Assembly (NCBI GenBank): GCA_003132865.1
Contig: PKYZ01000150.1
Coordinates: 1 to 6,890, forward strand
DNA: 6,890 nucleotides
DNA from: Bryobacterales bacterium
GTDB taxonomy: Bacteria; Acidobacteriota; Terriglobia; Bryobacterales; Bryobacteraceae
Direction of reading: 5' to 3'
The notes beneath the pieces were generated by a model. That model was not told the DNA's origin, did no database searches, and saw nothing but the letters and a program-made list of their open reading frames with translations. Positions within the stretch are counted from its first letter, which is position 1. Every line of letters begins with the position of its first letter. Below are positions 5,794 to 6,890 of the stretch, piece after piece. A program made the position numbers and the translations under genes.

Positions 5794-5802
5794 ATCGTAT
5801 AA
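5794..5802 (-). promoter_or_regulatory. -10 region of the ABM/dehydrogenase/ABC operon
   Basis: The minus strand reads TTATACGAT. Using TTATAC (5802-5797) as the -10 puts the transcription start near 5790, 3 nt before the ATG; using TACGAT (5799-5794) puts it on the ATG itself. No clear -35 box is seen. The operon would then have a very short leader or none. Confidence 0.4.
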
Positions 5803-5832
5803 CGTGGCGCGCGTTCGACGCCGGGCCTGTTT

Positions 5833-5838
5833 TATACT
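5833..5838 (+). promoter_or_regulatory. -10 box of the serine hydrolase gene
   Basis: TATACT is one change from TATAAT. Transcription would start near 5845, only about 8 nt before the ATG at 5853, and no Shine-Dalgarno is visible in that stretch. No convincing -35 lies at normal spacing. Together with the minus-strand box it makes a compact divergent promoter. Confidence 0.4.
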
Positions 5839-5852
5839 TGTCTTCCAAGCCC

Positions 5853-6890
5853 ATGCGACCCACCGCCAGCGCTCTTCTATTGTTCGCATTTATGCCTTTG
5901 TGCGGCGTGGCTGCGCCAGCCGATCCGCGGGACAAGATCGACGCGTATGTGACAGCCGAGGTGAAACGGGAACACATACCCGGCCTGGCGCTAGGCATCT
6001 ACAGGCGCGGCGAGATCCTCAAGGCGCAAGGCTATGGCCTCGCGAATGTGGAGCTGGATGTGCCGGTGAAGCCGGAGACTGTATTTCAATCGGGTTCCGT
6101 CGGGAAACAGTTCGCGGCCACCGCCATCATGATGCTGGTGGAAGAAGGCAAGATCGATCCGGAGGACAGCGTGACGAAGTACTTCGATCGCGCGCCGGCA
6201 ATTTGGAAGCCGATCAAGGTGAAGAATCTGCTGTCGCACACCTCGGGCCTCGCCGAATATGAAACCGACGCGCGCACCAAAGCCGACGGCCCTTTCTACT
6301 TGCGGTTGGACTGCACGGAAACCGAGCTCTTCGACAAGATCGCGGCGCTGCCCATGGATTTTCAGCCCGGCGACAAATGGCGGTATACCAATACCAATTA
6401 CGCGATCCTGGGCATGACGATCCGCAAGGTCACGGGCCAATTCTACGGCGACTTTCTGGCCGAACGCATCTTCCGGCCGCTGGGCATGACTGCCACGCGC
6501 ATCATCCGCGAGCGCGACATCATTCCCAACCGCTCATCCGGGTACGAGTGGACCAAGGACGGGTTAAAGAACCAGGAGTGGGATGCGGCCCTCTATACCG
6601 AAAAACTGGTGAAGAAAGCGTCGCTCGACCGGATGTGGACCGTGTTTCCGTTGAACGACGGCAAGCCCAACCCGGGCAATTACGGCTTTGCCTGGGCCAT
6701 CGGCAAACAGAACGGCCACAGGGTCATCGAACATAGTGGCGCCTGGCAGGGTTTCACCACGTACATCGGCCGCTACGTGGATGATGGCTTGACGGTGGTG
6801 GTGCTGACCAATCTCGATGCCGGCCACGCGCGTCCCGGCAAGATCGGGCACGAGGTTGCGGGATTGTACGATCCCGCGCTGGCGGCGGCA
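5853..6890 (+). CDS. Serine hydrolase of the class C beta-lactamase / EstB family, 3' end off the window
   Basis: The first 346 residues are present with no stop before the edge. Residues 1 to about 22 form a signal peptide (hydrophobic [14 protein letters not shown], then APA), so the protein is exported, probably to the periplasm. The catalytic set of the family is intact: SVGK (82-85; nucleophile S82, base K85), YTN (178-180) and HSG (294-296) in the place of the KTG box. This set is shared by beta-lactamases, D-alanyl-D-alanine peptidases and esterases, and the substrate is not determined; the HSG box favours an esterase or peptidase over a beta-lactamase. Between W243 and D244 a conserved stretch of the family seems to be missing. 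ATG 5853 was chosen because it gives a full signal peptide; M14 would remove most of it. The gene diverges from the ABM operon across 65 bp. Confidence 0.92.
   Translation, partial: MRPTASALLLFAFMPLCGVAAPADPRDKIDAYVTAEVKREHIPGLALGIYRRGEILKAQGYGLANVELDVPVKPETVFQSGSVGKQFAATAIMMLVEEGKIDPEDSVTKYFDRAPAIWKPIKVKNLLSHTSGLAEYETDARTKADGPFYLRLDCTETELFDKIAALPMDFQPGDKWRYTNTNYAILGMTIRKVTGQFYGDFLAERIFRPLGMTATRIIRERDIIPNRSSGYEWTKDGLKNQEWDAALYTEKLVKKASLDRMWTVFPLNDGKPNPGNYGFAWAIGKQNGHRVIEHSGAWQGFTTYIGRYVDDGLTVVVLTNLDAGHARPGKIGHEVAGLYDPALAAA

Noticed and set aside
5788..5889. Upstream extension of the ABM-fold gene (34 extra codons)
   Set aside because: The extension is Arg/Trp-rich and unlike the family, crosses the divergent promoter and overlaps the hydrolase start.

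Overview
The window looks like a chromosomal segment of a soil-type Acidobacteriota, most likely Bryobacterales (Solibacter relatives). This is inferred from four things: GC-rich coding sequence, a large OmpA/PKD/Ig-repeat surface protein, an EstB-type serine hydrolase, and intergenic GTGGGG-led hairpin repeats of a kind I associate with that group. No search was run, so the taxon is an inference.

Layout. Positions 37-411 (minus strand) hold a complete class A RNase P RNA (rnpB) with an exact 11-bp P1 helix closing both ends and an extended -10 promoter just upstream. Diverging from it, on the plus strand, is one very large gene (586-3297) for an exported protein: signal peptide, OmpA-like peptidoglycan-binding domain, coiled coil, probable beta-barrel, PKD-like domain, and four Ig-like repeats. 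It ends in a strong intrinsic terminator (3321-3353). A 160-bp composite hairpin repeat follows (3392-3551), and a further copy of its lead module sits at the left edge of the window next to rnpB. From 5787 down to 3555 a compact minus-strand operon encodes an LsrG/YgiN-like ABM-fold protein, an iron-containing alcohol dehydrogenase and a soluble ModF/YlmA-type ABC ATPase; the genes are 6 nt apart or overlap by 11 nt. A plus-strand serine hydrolase of the class C beta-lactamase/EstB family starts at 5853 and runs off the right edge.

How the genes work together. rnpB is housekeeping. The large protein probably links the outer membrane, peptidoglycan and cell surface. The three-gene operon pairs a small ABM-fold enzyme with an NAD(P)-dependent metal alcohol dehydrogenase, which suggests handling of a reactive carbonyl or quinone-type metabolite; the substrate cannot be read from sequence. 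The operon and the hydrolase diverge from a 65-bp spacer with a -10-like box on each strand very close to each start codon.

The most interesting signal is the intergenic repeat. Two 48-bp units face each other at 3454-3501 and 3504-3551. Each has two hairpins with TCC-type loops exactly 19 bp apart. The stem sequences differ, but at least six paired double substitutions preserve pairing. Other second-look items are a Gln in place of the usual first metal-site His of the dehydrogenase, an apparent in-frame loss of a conserved segment of the serine hydrolase, and the N-terminal placement of the OmpA domain.
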